From the NCBI RefSeq assembly GCF_001279695.1, contig NZ_LGDD01000334.1:1-61710 (forward strand): a stretch of 61,710 nucleotides of DNA, read 5' to 3'. The position numbers and the translations under genes are program-made. The notes below the pieces were generated by a model that was not told the origin of the DNA, searched no databases, and worked only from the letters and a program-made list of their open reading frames with translations. This DNA comes from Streptomyces sp. WM6378. GTDB lineage: Bacteria; Actinomycetota; Actinomycetes; Streptomycetales; Streptomycetaceae. Below are positions 1-8,789 of the stretch, piece after piece. Positions within the stretch are counted from its first letter, which is position 1, and the number at the start of each line of letters is the position of its first letter.

Positions 1-118
1 GGGCCCCGGCCCCGGACGACCTCCGGGCCCCGGCTCCCGCCCCGCCGCACGACCGTGCTCATTCACTCATCCCGTGACTCCCACACGACACGCAGCATGG
101 AAGAAAGGCGGCACACCG

Positions 119-805
119 ATGACCCGGGTGCTGGTGGTCGAGGACGAACCACAGCTCGTACGGGCACTGGAGATCAACCTCCGGGCGCGCAAGTACGTCG
201 TCGACGCCGCCGCGGATGGAATGACCGCACTTGCCCTCGCCGCCGCGAACCCGCCGGACGCCGTGCTCCTCGATCTCGGACTGCCCGACATGGACGGCAT
301 CGAGGTGATGAAGAGGCTGCGCAGCTGGTCCCGGGCGCCCGTCCTGGTGGTCTCTGCCCGCAATACGTCCGACGAGAAGGTCGAGGCGCTGGACGCCGGC
401 GCCGACGACTACATCACCAAGCCGTTCTCGATGGACGAGTTGCTCGCAAGGCTCCGTGCGGCCACCCGGCGCACCGAGTCCGAGGCCCGTGGCGAGGAGG
501 AACTGGCCGTCGTCGCCACGAGCGGCTTCACGATCGACCTCCTTGCAAAGAAGGCCAGGCGTGGTGGCACGGATCTGCGGCTCACCCCCACCGAGTGGCA
601 CCTCCTGGAGGTACTGATCCGCAGCCGCGGGAAGCTGGTCAGCCAGCGCCAGTTGCTGCAGGAGGTGTGGGGGCCCAGCTACCGTACGCAGAGCAACTAT
701 CTCCGCGTCTACATGGCCCAGTTGAGGCGCAAGCTCGAAGCAGACCCGTCCCGCCCGAAGCACCTGATCACCGCCCCGGGGATGGGTTACCGCTTCGAGG
801 TCTGA
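119..805 (+). CDS. kdpE: KdpE, potassium-responsive response regulator
   Basis: OmpR/PhoB-type response regulator that, phosphorylated by KdpD, activates high-affinity K+ uptake (kdp) genes in the cytoplasm. The receiver domain occupies about residues 2-115, with the acidic pair in VVEDE, the phospho-acceptor Asp52 in LLDLGLPDMDG and a conserved Lys in ITKPF. A winged-helix DNA-binding domain fills about 130-225 (LTPTEWHLLEVLIR ... GYRFEV). The ATG at 119 is chosen over an in-frame start at 74 because GAAAGGCGG lies just upstream and MTRVLVVEDE is the family N-terminus. It is followed 64 bp later by kdpD, so the two are probably cotranscribed. The structural kdpABC genes are not visible and may lie to the left of the window; bases 1-118 hold no gene I can support. 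Confidence 0.95.
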   Translation: MTRVLVVEDEPQLVRALEINLRARKYVVDAAADGMTALALAAANPPDAVLLDLGLPDMDGIEVMKRLRSWSRAPVLVVSARNTSDEKVEALDAGADDYITKPFSMDELLARLRAATRRTESEARGEEELAVVATSGFTIDLLAKKARRGGTDLRLTPTEWHLLEVLIRSRGKLVSQRQLLQEVWGPSYRTQSNYLRVYMAQLRRKLEADPSRPKHLITAPGMGYRFEV

Positions 806-869
806 GCCAGGACCCCGGAAACCCTTCCAAGCCTCCAGCGGATTCACCACCACCACAGAGATCGGAATC

Positions 870-3413
870 ATGGCGCGCGGCAAGCTCCGTATATACCTCG
901 GCGCGGCGCCGGGTGTCGGCAAGACGTACTCGATGCTGTCCGAGGCGCACCGGCGCGTGGAGCGCGGCACTGACTGCGTGGTCGCGTTCGTCGAGCACCA
1001 CGGCAGGCCGCGTACCGAGGTGATGCTCCACGGCCTGGAACAGGTCGCGCGCCGTGAACTCGAATACCGGGGTGCGGTCTTCACCGAGATGGACCTGGAC
1101 GCAGTCCTGGAGCGTCGCCCGTCGGTGGTTCTGGTGGACGAGCTGGCGCACACCAACATCCCGGGCTCGCGCAATACCAAGCGCTGGCAGGACGTCGAGG
1201 AGCTCCTGGCGGCCGGAATCGGCGTCGTGACCACCGTCAACATCCAGCACCTGGAGTCCCTTGGGGACGTGGTGGAGTCGATAACCGGCGTGCGGCAGCA
1301 GGAGACCGTTCCCGACGAGGTCGTTCGGCGCGCCGACCAGATCGAGCTCGTCGACATGTCGCCGCAGGCGCTGCGCCGCCGCATGGCGCACGGCAACATC
1401 TACAAGCCGGAGAAGGTCGATGCGGCGCTGTCGAACTACTTCCGGCCGGGGAACCTCACGGCGCTGCGGGAGTTGGCGCTGCTGTGGGTCGCCGACCGCG
1501 TCGACGAGTACCTCACCGAGTACCGCAGCGAACACCGGGTCAACACGATCTGGGGCTCGCGTGAGCGCATCGTCGTCGGCCTGACCGGAGGACCCGAGGG
1601 CCGCACGCTCATCCGCCGCGCCGCCCGGCTCGCCGAGAAGGGCGCGGGCGGTGAGGTACTGGCCGCCTATATCGCGCGCAGTGACGGACTCACCGCCGCC
1701 TCGCCCAAGGAACTCGCTGTCCAGCGCACCCTGGTGGAGGACCTGGGCGGCACGTTCCACCACGTCGTGGGTGACGACGTGCCGACGTCCCTGCTCGAAT
1801 TCTCGCGCGGCGTCAACGCCACCCAGATCGTCCTCGGCACCAGCCGACGCAAGGGCTGGCAGTACGTCTTCGGCCCCGGCGTGGGCGCAACGGTCGCCCG
1901 GGACTCCGGGCCGGACCTCGATGTCCACATCGTCACCCACGAGGAGGCCGCGCGCGGCCGGGGCCTGCCGGTGGCACGCGGCGCCCGCCTGGGCCGGGGC
2001 CGGAGCCTGTGGGGCTGGTTCACGGGTGTGATCGGACCGGTGCTGCTCACCCTGCTCCTGACGAACATCTCCGTGGACCTCGGCCTCGCCAACGAGATGC
2101 TGCTGTACCTGGTGCTGACGGTCGGCGCCGCGCTGCTCGGCGGACTGCTGCCCGCGCTGGCCTCTGCGGCGATCGGCTCCTTGCTCATCAACTGGTACTT
2201 CACTCCGCCGGTCCACGAGCTCACCATCTACGACCCGAAGAACATCGTCGCCATAGCGGTCTTCTTCCTGGTCGCGGCCTCGGTGGCGTCCGTCGTCGAC
2301 CTGGCGGCCCGGCGCACCCACCAGGCGGCGAGGCTGCGAGCCGAGTCCGAGATCCTCTCGTTCGTCGCGGGCAGCGTGCTGCGCGGCGAGACCAGCCTGG
2401 ACGCCCTCCTGGAGCGGGTGCGGGAAACCTTCGCGATGGCGTCGGTTGCTCTGCTGGAGCGTGCGAGCGAGGTCGAGCCGTGGACCGTCACCGGAAGCGT
2501 GGGTCCGGGTGCGGTGACCCGGCCCGAGGACGCGGACGTCGACATGCCGGTCGGTGACCGCATGGCGCTCGCCCTGACCGGGCGCGCGCTGCCGGCCGAG
2601 GACCGGCGCGTGCTCGGCGCGTTCGCCGCCCAGGCCGCCGTGGTCCTGGACCGCCAGCGGCTCAAGGAAGAGGCCGACCAGGCACGGCTGTACGCCGAGG
2701 GCGACCGCATCCGCACCGCGTTGCTCGCCGCGGTGAGCCACGACCTGCGCACCCCGCTGGCCTCCATCAAGGCATCCGTCACCTCACTGCGCGCCGATGA
2801 TGTCGAATGGTCCGAGGCGGACGAGGCGGAGCTTCTAGAAGGGATCGAGGCGGGCACCGACCGCCTCGACCATCTGGTCGGCAATCTCCTCGACATGTCC
2901 CGCCTCCAGACCGGCACCGTGACCCCGATCATCCGTGACATCGACCTCGACGAAGTCGTGCCCATGGCGCTCGGCGGGGTTCCCGAGGACAGCGTGATCC
3001 TCGACATCCCGGAAGACCTGCCGATGGTCTCCGTCGACGCGGGCCTTCTGGAGCGGGCCGTCGCCAACGTCGCGGAGAACGCGGTCAAATACAGCCCCGA
3101 GGGCGAACGCGTGCTGATCTCCGCCAGCGCCATCGCCGACCGGGTCGAGCTACGAGTCGTCGACCAGGGACCGGGGGTGCCGGACGAGGCGAAGGACCGC
3201 ATCCTCGCCCCCTTCCAGCGCTACGGCGACGCCCCGCGCGGCGCCGGAGTGGGCCTCGGCCTGGCCGTCGCCCGGGGCTTCGCCGAAGCCATGGGCGGCA
3301 CCCTTGCCGCCGAGGACACCCCCGGCGGCGGCATGACCATGGTCATCACGCTCCGGCAGGCTTCGGACCACCTACCGGTCAGCCCGGATCTGCCGGGCGC
3401 GGTGACCTCTTAA
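870..3413 (+). CDS. kdpD: KdpD, osmosensitive K+ channel sensor histidine kinase
   Basis: Full-length membrane sensor kinase of 847 residues, partner of the adjacent KdpE. Order of parts: N-terminal KdpD domain with a Walker A motif (GAAPGVGKT, about residues 11-19) and the VDELAHTN motif; a Usp-like domain from about 228; a compact four-helix membrane block about 385-485 (runs such as LLYLVLTVGAALLGGLLPAL and IVAIAVFFLVAASVASVV); a GAF-like linker; a dimerisation/phosphoacceptor segment with His624 in VSHDLRTPLASIK; and an HATPase_c domain with NVAENAVKYS, DQGPGVPD and a GVGLGLAVA G-box. All catalytic motifs are intact. The gene is convergent with the gene at 3514-5133. Confidence 0.96.
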   Translation: MARGKLRIYLGAAPGVGKTYSMLSEAHRRVERGTDCVVAFVEHHGRPRTEVMLHGLEQVARRELEYRGAVFTEMDLDAVLERRPSVVLVDELAHTNIPGSRNTKRWQDVEELLAAGIGVVTTVNIQHLESLGDVVESITGVRQQETVPDEVVRRADQIELVDMSPQALRRRMAHGNIYKPEKVDAALSNYFRPGNLTALRELALLWVADRVDEYLTEYRSEHRVNTIWGSRERIVVGLTGGPEGRTLIRRAARLAEKGAGGEVLAAYIARSDGLTAASPKELAVQRTLVEDLGGTFHHVVGDDVPTSLLEFSRGVNATQIVLGTSRRKGWQYVFGPGVGATVARDSGPDLDVHIVTHEEAARGRGLPVARGARLGRGRSLWGWFTGVIGPVLLTLLLTNISVDLGLANEMLLYLVLTVGAALLGGLLPALASAAIGSLLINWYFTPPVHELTIYDPKNIVAIAVFFLVAASVASVVDLAARRTHQAARLRAESEILSFVAGSVLRGETSLDALLERVRETFAMASVALLERASEVEPWTVTGSVGPGAVTRPEDADVDMPVGDRMALALTGRALPAEDRRVLGAFAAQAAVVLDRQRLKEEADQARLYAEGDRIRTALLAAVSHDLRTPLASIKASVTSLRADDVEWSEADEAELLEGIEAGTDRLDHLVGNLLDMSRLQTGTVTPIIRDIDLDEVVPMALGGVPEDSVILDIPEDLPMVSVDAGLLERAVANVAENAVKYSPEGERVLISASAIADRVELRVVDQGPGVPDEAKDRILAPFQRYGDAPRGAGVGLGLAVARGFAEAMGGTLAAEDTPGGGMTMVITLRQASDHLPVSPDLPGAVTS

Positions 3414-3513
3414 CTCTGCCTCCCCATACGTCGGTTCGGCGCCGACGGCCAGTCCGCGGTCCGGATGCCGCGAACCGGCGCGGGCCCGGGGAAGGCCACT
3501 TCACGGTGCCGGG

Positions 3514-5133
3514 TTACGAGGCGAGCTTGGCTGCGATGAGCTTCTTGGCGCTCGCCGGTTCGGCGGTCATCCGGAGGGCGTCCCAGTCGAGTCCGAGGGC
3601 TTGAACGGTCTTGCGTGCCTCTTCCGCGCGGACGGGGTCGGCGGCCTGGCCGCCCTCGGCCATCGCGTAGAGCGCGGCGGCGTACTCCTCGCGCTTGCCC
3701 GGACCGGCCTTCTTCCAGAAGGCGAGGGTCTTGCCGAGCCGTTCGAGAGGAGTACGGGTCGGGTTGCCCTCGGCGTCGGGCTCGGCCGTCCGCTCCCAGC
3801 GCTTGGCGAAGTACTTCCACGCCTTGTACGCGGCGAGGCCGAGGCCCACGGCGGCGGCAGCGCCGGCGAGCGCCCAGCCGACCGGGGTGGCCAGGAGCGC
3901 GCCCGCGCCGGCGGTGGCCCCTGCCGCCACGGCGATCGAGGTGACGAGGGAGGCAACGGCGCCCGCCGTTCCCAGGGCTCCGCCCGTGGCCGTGATGATC
4001 TTCTTGATCCGGCCCCGCTCGTTCTTCCGCACCGCATACGCCTGGATCATGGCGAGGGAGACCTGTTCGGGAGCACCCGTCCGGTGGCGGCCGACGTGCT
4101 CGGCCGCCTCGGTGAGGGCGTGGTGCATGGCGTCCCGGGCGTCCTGGCGTTCCTTGCGTTTCGCCGTCGCCTCCAGAACACTGAGGTCCGCCTCCAGGAG
4201 TCGGCCTTCCAGCTCGTGGACCTCCAGCCGCGCCTGCTTCAGGATGTCCAGGTCCGTCCCTAGAGGCCGGTCCATGGGGGAGCGGCCCATCTCCTGGACG
4301 CGGGCCTGATACATGTCCCTCTTGGCCGTGTACAACTCGTGGACCGCGTCCATCAGTTCACGGCACGCGGCGAGTTCCTGGTCTGCCGTGGCCAGCACCT
4401 TCTTCGGCCCTTCCGTCTCCGAGGCCATGAGCGTGCGCAGCGCCGCGACCCGGGCCTGCGCTTTGGCGGCCTTGCGGGCGTAGCGTCCCGTCTGGAGCAG
4501 CGACGCGGGCAGGGCCGCGGCCCCGCCGGCCGACAGGACCGCGTTGTACACCGCGGGGGTCTGCCCGGCGAAGTTCATCGCTCCGCCCGCCCCGTTGAGA
4601 AGGTTGCCCACCAGGCCGGAGGCGCTCTGACCGACATCCGCGCGGGCGCTCGCGAGATCGCGGGCCGCTTCGTGGTGCGGCGTGCTCCCCACCGGATGGG
4701 AGTCCTTGCCTCGCTGCGCGGTGCGCATCGCTCCGATGCCGGTGGCGAGTCCGGCGCCCGCGGCGATACCCGAGGCGAAGGGGGCCGCCATGCCGCCCGC
4801 ATAGGAGGCAGGGGTACTGAAGGTGGGGTCGGTGAACTGATCCCCGACGGTCACGGCGGTGGTCGTTCCGACGTTCTGCGCGGTCGTGTCGAGAGTGTCC
4901 TTGACCCTGCCCGTGGTGACTTCGGCGCCCTCGGTCTCCCGCTGGACGGGCACGGACGCCGACCTGAGCACGGCCGTGACGGCGGTGTTGCCCGCCGACC
5001 GCTGCAACGCCAGCACATCGGACGGCGACAGCGCGCGGCCCGCCGTCCGGGAAGCCGGTGCGCCCGACCGGCGCGGAACCGGAGCATTGGCCACCCGGTG
5101 CGACGGCCCACCCCGCTCGGCACGCTCGTTCAC
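3514..5133 (-). CDS. Hypothetical protein with N-terminal LQRSAGN motif (possible contractile-injection-system cargo)
   Basis: Product of 539 residues with no enzyme signature that I recognise. The GTG at 5133 is preferred over an in-frame start at 5166 because GGAGGAG lies 5' of it. About residues 1-35 are basic, Pro/Ser-rich and probably disordered. Residues about 39-60 read DVLALQRSAGNTAVTAVL followed by VPVQRE; this LQRxxGNxAV block is, from what I recall, common at the N-terminus of actinobacterial proteins linked to extracellular contractile injection systems. A small-residue hydrophobic stretch lies near 95-125 and a stronger one near 380-435 (LVTSIAVAAGATAGAGALL, WALAGAAAAVGLGLAAYKAW). 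Between them is a charged, helix-rich, coiled-coil-like region. No signal peptide and no HExxH are visible. Neighbours give no operon context. Role unknown. Confidence 0.75.
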   Translation of the reverse strand: MNERAERGGPSHRVANAPVPRRSGAPASRTAGRALSPSDVLALQRSAGNTAVTAVLRSASVPVQRETEGAEVTTGRVKDTLDTTAQNVGTTTAVTVGDQFTDPTFSTPASYAGGMAAPFASGIAAGAGLATGIGAMRTAQRGKDSHPVGSTPHHEAARDLASARADVGQSASGLVGNLLNGAGGAMNFAGQTPAVYNAVLSAGGAAALPASLLQTGRYARKAAKAQARVAALRTLMASETEGPKKVLATADQELAACRELMDAVHELYTAKRDMYQARVQEMGRSPMDRPLGTDLDILKQARLEVHELEGRLLEADLSVLEATAKRKERQDARDAMHHALTEAAEHVGRHRTGAPEQVSLAMIQAYAVRKNERGRIKKIITATGGALGTAGAVASLVTSIAVAAGATAGAGALLATPVGWALAGAAAAVGLGLAAYKAWKYFAKRWERTAEPDAEGNPTRTPLERLGKTLAFWKKAGPGKREEYAAALYAMAEGGQAADPVRAEEARKTVQALGLDWDALRMTAEPASAKKLIAAKLAS

Positions 5134-5470
5134 GCTGCTCCTCCCGAAGACGTCCACATGCGTCACACATCAACATTGCGATCCTTCACCCCGGTTTGCA
5201 CTGCGGCAAGATCGACAGCCGGGGACGGCAATCAAGGTTCTGCTAACGAGCCAGTGGGCGCCGGATTCCCGGCCGGGGCGGGCGTAGCGTCGACGTCACG
5301 CGCCCCGGTCGCCCCCCCCCGTGACGGCCGGGGCGCCCATGCCTGTTCCGGGGGCTCTGCTCGACCCGTCCTTGCCCGCGACCGCCGCCCACGTGAATTC
5401 GGTACGACGAGGGCCGCGAGGACGACACGGGCACGAGAGGGCGTCGACCGCAGTGAGGAAGGGGGGAACG
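5134..5470. other. Divergent intergenic region, 5134-5470
   Basis: It separates two divergently oriented genes and should hold both promoters. The only structure seen is a 9-bp inverted repeat, GCGCCCCGG at 5300-5308 and CCGGGGCGC at 5328-5336, with a C-tract in the loop. Since transcription diverges here, a regulatory or incidental hairpin is more likely than a terminator. No -10/-35 pair stands out. Confidence 0.3.
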
Positions 5471-6625
5471 GTGAGTTCGGCGCGACCGGGAACGGTCACT
5501 GCGGCAGGCGGATTCGCGATGCTCGCTGGAGCGGCCATGGCCGTAGCCGGCGGCTTCGGTGCCGTGTGGACCGTGCTGTGGATCTTCGATGCGGCCCCGG
5601 GGCACAACCGGTGGCTCGGGGGCTGGGCCCTGTTCGCCTGGTGCCTGCTGATGCTCGGCATGGGCATGGACCTGCTGTGGAGCGGCCGGGGAATCCTGCA
5701 GAGCCGACCCAGTGCCCTGGGCCGAGCCGAGAACGTCCTCGCGCTCGTCAGCCTCGTGGCCGCTCTCGGCGTCGCCGGAACGCTGAGCCCGGCACTGTTC
5801 GACGATTCGGTCTCTGCCGGGCAGTGGCTGCCCCCGCTGGCGGGCTGCGGGACGGTCTTCGCCCTCGCGATGACGGGAATGGCGCTGTGCTCGGCGAAGG
5901 CGACGCAACACTGCCTCGGGCCACAGACCGAGGACCCCCTCATGGCACCCGTCGCGGCGGAGTTGGCAGACGGAGCGTCGCTCGGTGCACAGGTCGCGGT
6001 GCTCCAGATTCCGCACGAGACCATCCACATCCACGCGCACGGTGCCGTCTTCTTCTACGGGCACTGCGCCCACCTCGTGCCGGGCAAGGGGAAGACGTTC
6101 GCCGTGCGCTGGCAGGACATCGAGAGGATCGACCACTCCTTCTCCAGGGTCCGTCATCAAGGCACGACCTACGAGTTCGGGTACCGGTACTGCCTTTGGC
6201 ACCGGGGAACCCGGCACCGGATGACGGCCGGGGCAGCCGCCCCCGTGGAGACGGCGCTGACGCACTTCGTCCGCCTGGCGGAGCCGAAGATCGCGGAGGC
6301 TCAGCTCCCCCGGATGCTGGAGCGCCTCCGGCAGGGCGGGACAGTCGATTTCAAGCTGGCCGCCATCACACCGGAGGGCCTGCTCCTCCACGACTGGCTG
6401 CTCTTCGTCAAACGCCGCACGCTCATGACGTGGGCCGAGTTGGACCACATCGAGGTGGGTCCGCAACTGGACCTGGAGGCGCGGCCGCGCGGCATCGTCG
6501 TCCACACGAGAAGCGGGGAACAGAGGCGGGCGATGTGGGAGCCGAACGGCATACCCAACCGGATGGCTTTCCTGGCTGTGCTGGAGCACTTCGGCGTCGA
6601 CGTCCGCGAGACGCAGCCGCGGTGA
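5471..6625 (+). CDS. Four-helix membrane protein with a C-terminal soluble PH-like region
   Basis: Unrecognised membrane protein of 384 residues. The GTG at 5471 is preferred because GAGGAAGGGGG lies just 5'; an in-frame ATG at 5321 would add 50 low-complexity basic residues. Four hydrophobic segments fall within about residues 5-165 (MLAGAAMAVAGGFGAVWTVLW, GGWALFAWCLLMLGMGM, LALVSLVAALGVAGT, LAGCGTVFALAMTGMAL). The C-terminal 200 residues contain two similar stretches (HIHAHGAVFFYG..VRWQDIERI and LLLHDWLLFV..MTWAELDHIEV). Such a pattern is typical of duplicated bacterial PH-like folds, but I could not confirm a family. It ends 2 bp from the convergent gene at 6628. Confidence 0.7.
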   Translation: MSSARPGTVTAAGGFAMLAGAAMAVAGGFGAVWTVLWIFDAAPGHNRWLGGWALFAWCLLMLGMGMDLLWSGRGILQSRPSALGRAENVLALVSLVAALGVAGTLSPALFDDSVSAGQWLPPLAGCGTVFALAMTGMALCSAKATQHCLGPQTEDPLMAPVAAELADGASLGAQVAVLQIPHETIHIHAHGAVFFYGHCAHLVPGKGKTFAVRWQDIERIDHSFSRVRHQGTTYEFGYRYCLWHRGTRHRMTAGAAAPVETALTHFVRLAEPKIAEAQLPRMLERLRQGGTVDFKLAAITPEGLLLHDWLLFVKRRTLMTWAELDHIEVGPQLDLEARPRGIVVHTRSGEQRRAMWEPNGIPNRMAFLAVLEHFGVDVRETQPR

Positions 6626-6627
6626 TG

Positions 6628-7440
6628 TCAGGCGCCCGACACACCCCCAACGGGAGCAGCGGGCTTCCGGCTGCCGGAGACACCTTTGGTGGTAGGGGTG
6701 CCGGTCGCGTAGTGGACGTACTCGCGCTCCAGGCGGAAGCCGGCGGTCCAGGCGAGCAGGCGGCTGGGGCGGTTGTAGCGGGAGCAGGTCCAACTCGTGG
6801 TGCGGCCGCGCGCCTCGACGCCGGCGCACAGGGCGACGACGCAACTCAGGGCGAGCTGCTCGCGGCGGTGTTCGGGGACGGTGACGACGGCGATGTCCTC
6901 GTACCGGCTGCCGAGGAAGTAGGTGCAGGCGACCGCGAGGAGCCGGCCCCGGTGGAAGGCGCCCCAGGCGTGCCCGGACCCGGCGAGTCTGGCCGGACCG
7001 CCCCAACTGGCCTGAATCCAGGCCGAGTCTGCCCCCAGCACGGCCAGTGCCGTGGCGTCGGCCTCGACCACGCGCCGTACCGTCACACCGCGCGGAGGGC
7101 GAGGCCGGGCCGGTGCCTCGGCGTGGACGTACACCATCCGCTCCCACGGCACGACCCGGTCGAACGCCGAGCCAAGGGCCGGAAGAAAACGGGCCGGGGC
7201 CAGCACGTAACGGTTGGCGAGTGGGGCGAGTGCGCCCGGTTGCAGCGCTCCTGGGTCCCCGCTCAGCAGGACGTGCCCGGCGCAGGTGATGGCGACGGTA
7301 CGAGGCCGGTCGGCACGGTCTGCCCAGAGGCGGCCGGTTCGCGTGGCGAGGACGTGCTCGGCCAGCGAGGTCGGCCCAGCCGTCCCGCTGGGAAACCAGC
7401 GCAGATAGGAGGGGAGTTCGCGCAGCGGAAGCTCGATCAA
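6628..7440 (-). CDS. GNAT-like acetyltransferase
   Basis: Product of 270 residues. The C-terminal half resembles a GNAT fold: GVTVRRVVEADATALAVLG (beta1/alpha1), GAFHRGRLLAVACTYFLGSRYEDIAVVTVPEHRREQLAL (beta4, beta5 and an acetyl-CoA loop related to R/QxxGxG/A) and SRYNRPSRLLAWTAGFRLEREYVHY, the usual 'N..S..l....GF' ending. The N-terminal 120 residues form a separate domain, as in the two-domain acetyltransferases I know as GNAT_acetyltran. Substrate unknown. The ATG at 7440 is preceded by CAGGTGAACTC, a weak ribosome binding site. It is downstream of the bL37-like gene, but a strong hairpin separates them, so it may have its own promoter. Confidence 0.7.
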   Translation of the reverse strand: MIELPLRELPSYLRWFPSGTAGPTSLAEHVLATRTGRLWADRADRPRTVAITCAGHVLLSGDPGALQPGALAPLANRYVLAPARFLPALGSAFDRVVPWERMVYVHAEAPARPRPPRGVTVRRVVEADATALAVLGADSAWIQASWGGPARLAGSGHAWGAFHRGRLLAVACTYFLGSRYEDIAVVTVPEHRREQLALSCVVALCAGVEARGRTTSWTCSRYNRPSRLLAWTAGFRLEREYVHYATGTPTTKGVSGSRKPAAPVGGVSGA

Positions 7441-7476
7441 GGGAGTTCACCTGATTCTGGGCGTGGGGAACGAGAA

Positions 7477-7508
7477 GGGGCGGACTGTCCGCCGGAACAG
7501 TCCGCCTC
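7477..7508 (-). terminator. Rho-independent-like hairpin downstream of the bL37-like gene
   Basis: Perfect 10-bp stem GGCGGACTGT (7479-7488) with ACAGTCCGCC (7497-7506), 8-nt loop, extendable by two further pairs. It starts 18 bases downstream of the stop codon of the small gene at 7526-7600 and before the next minus-strand gene. There is no U-tract, as is usual in Streptomyces. Confidence 0.75.
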
Positions 7509-7525
7509 TCGGGCGTCCGGTGGAG

Positions 7526-7600
7526 TTAGCAGGACGCTTTGCTGCCGTGGTTGGCCTTCTTCTTGCGGCGGTCCTTCTTCTTGCGGGCGCGCTTGGACAT
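7526..7600 (-). CDS. bL37-like very small ribosomal protein (24 aa)
   Basis: Complete reading frame MSKRARKKKDRRKKKANHGS followed by KASC and TAA. It has an excellent ribosome binding site, GAAGGAG at 7610-7616, nine bases 5' of the ATG. The N-terminal pattern (M-S/A-K-R-x-R-K-K) and the ANHG motif match the 24-residue actinobacterial large-subunit protein bL37, whose usual C-terminus, as I recall, is ANHGKRPNA. Here the tail is ANHGSKASC, so this looks like a divergent paralogue or a variant. It is single-cistron in appearance: an SDR gene ends 40 bp upstream and a strong hairpin follows. At 13 Lys/Arg in 24 residues it is almost certainly an RNA-binding ribosomal peptide if expressed. Confidence 0.8.
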   Translation of the reverse strand: MSKRARKKKDRRKKKANHGSKASC

Positions 7601-7640
7601 GGGTGGTGGCTCCTTCAGGGTGTGCTTGAGGTGGTGTTCT

Positions 7641-8450
7641 TCAGGCGGTGTGGCCGACGAGCAGCGAGGCGAGGTTGTTGAGGCGCTGCAGGGAGCGGCC
7701 CTCGGTGGCGGCGGGCGCGGGGTCGACCTGCTGGTCGCGGTCGTAGTAGGCGCCGTTGACGATCTCGGTGGCCGGGTCGCAGAGGCGTACGACGTGGGCC
7801 GCGCCCTCGGCAGCGTTCACGCCCTCGTGCGCATACAGCGGGAGGAGGGCGGTGTCGCAGATGCCGGGGTGGACGGAGACGGCGGCGACCCGCGGGTCGG
7901 CGGCGAAGACGGTCAGTGCCAGCTGCGACTGGGCGTAGGCGGCGAGGCGGGAGTAGCGCTTGGTGCGGTTGGGGTCGTTCCACTGGATGTTGCCCGTGCG
8001 GTGCAGCGACGACGACACGTTGACGACGCGGCCGCCCGGGTCGCTGGTGAGTGCCGTCTCCAGGAGGCAGGTCAGCAGGTAGTGGGCGAGGAAGTTGACC
8101 TGGAAGGCGATCTCGTTGCCGTCGGCCGTAATGGTGTGCCGCTCGGGGGCGGCCATACCGGCGTTGTTGACGAGGACGTCCAGGTGCGGATGGTTTGTCG
8201 CAACCCGGTGGGCGAGCGCCTCGACCTCTTCGAGCCGGGTGAAGTCGGCGGCGTACGAGCAGAGTTGGCCCGCCTCGACACCGGCCGTGGCAATGAGGCG
8301 GTCCGTGGCCGTCTGGGCCTCGTCGGTGGTGCGGCCGTGGACGAGGACGGTGGCGCCCCGCTCGGCGAGCTGCCGCGCGGTCTCGTATCCGATGCCGGAG
8401 GTGGCTCCGGTGACGAGGACCGTGCGGCCAGTCAGGGGTGCAGAAGTCAT
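7641..8450 (-). CDS. SDR-family oxidoreductase with altered catalytic motif
   Basis: Classical short-chain dehydrogenase of 269 residues related to retinol-dehydrogenase-like bacterial SDRs. It has the nucleotide-binding TGATSGIG, the NNAG motif (VLVNNAGMAAPE) and the catalytic Ser region VVNVSSSLH. The active-site Tyr is present in AAYAQSQLAL, but the expected YxxxK reads YAQSQ: the Lys codon is CAG rather than AAG, a single-base difference. This may impair proton relay and activity. The ATG at 8450 is chosen because CAGGAAG precedes it; an in-frame ATG at 8474 would add 8 residues. It is the first gene of a same-strand run with the bL37-like gene. Substrate unknown. Confidence 0.85.
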   Translation of the reverse strand: MTSAPLTGRTVLVTGATSGIGYETARQLAERGATVLVHGRTTDEAQTATDRLIATAGVEAGQLCSYAADFTRLEEVEALAHRVATNHPHLDVLVNNAGMAAPERHTITADGNEIAFQVNFLAHYLLTCLLETALTSDPGGRVVNVSSSLHRTGNIQWNDPNRTKRYSRLAAYAQSQLALTVFAADPRVAAVSVHPGICDTALLPLYAHEGVNAAEGAAHVVRLCDPATEIVNGAYYDRDQQVDPAPAATEGRSLQRLNNLASLLVGHTA

Positions 8451-8789
8451 GGTGGGCTTCCTGGATGTGGGCACGCCGAAATCGCCCCGAATCAGGGGCG
8501 GAGCGTGCTGTGGGAGGAGACGCGCGTACGCCGCCGGGCGTGGGCGCGGCGGCGGCGTACGGCGCTGGGAGGCGCGGCTCAGAGAGCCGACGCGGGAACA
8601 GCGCGCACTACCGGAAGCGCCGGATTCGGCGGCCGGTCGTCATAGCGCGGACTGCTGTTCACAGACTCCATACAACTGCTCTGCGGATGCGGCCTCAAGA
8701 GAACCGGGCGGCCCTTGACGACCCTCTGATGCGGCATACATCTCACCTACGAGTAGGGCTGCATCCTCGACGGGGCCACGTCACCCATG
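8451..8789. other. Intergenic region without a recognisable gene
   Basis: About 340 bases upstream of the SDR gene. It should contain the SDR promoter, but no convincing -35/-10 pair is seen. Reading frames here have no family resemblance. It ends in the decayed transposase remnant at about 8790. Confidence 0.3.

Noticed and set aside
1..118. GGGCCCCGG repeats and a short open frame ending at a TGA near 75, as the tail of an upstream gene.
   Set aside because: Too short and low in complexity to assign. No similarity to a KdpC C-terminus could be recognised.
3567..4309. Long open frames on both strands across the LQRSAGN-protein gene and the PKS.
   Set aside because: They are high-GC shadow frames, Arg/Pro/Ala-rich with no domain similarity. 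The opposite or alternative frame has clear protein character.
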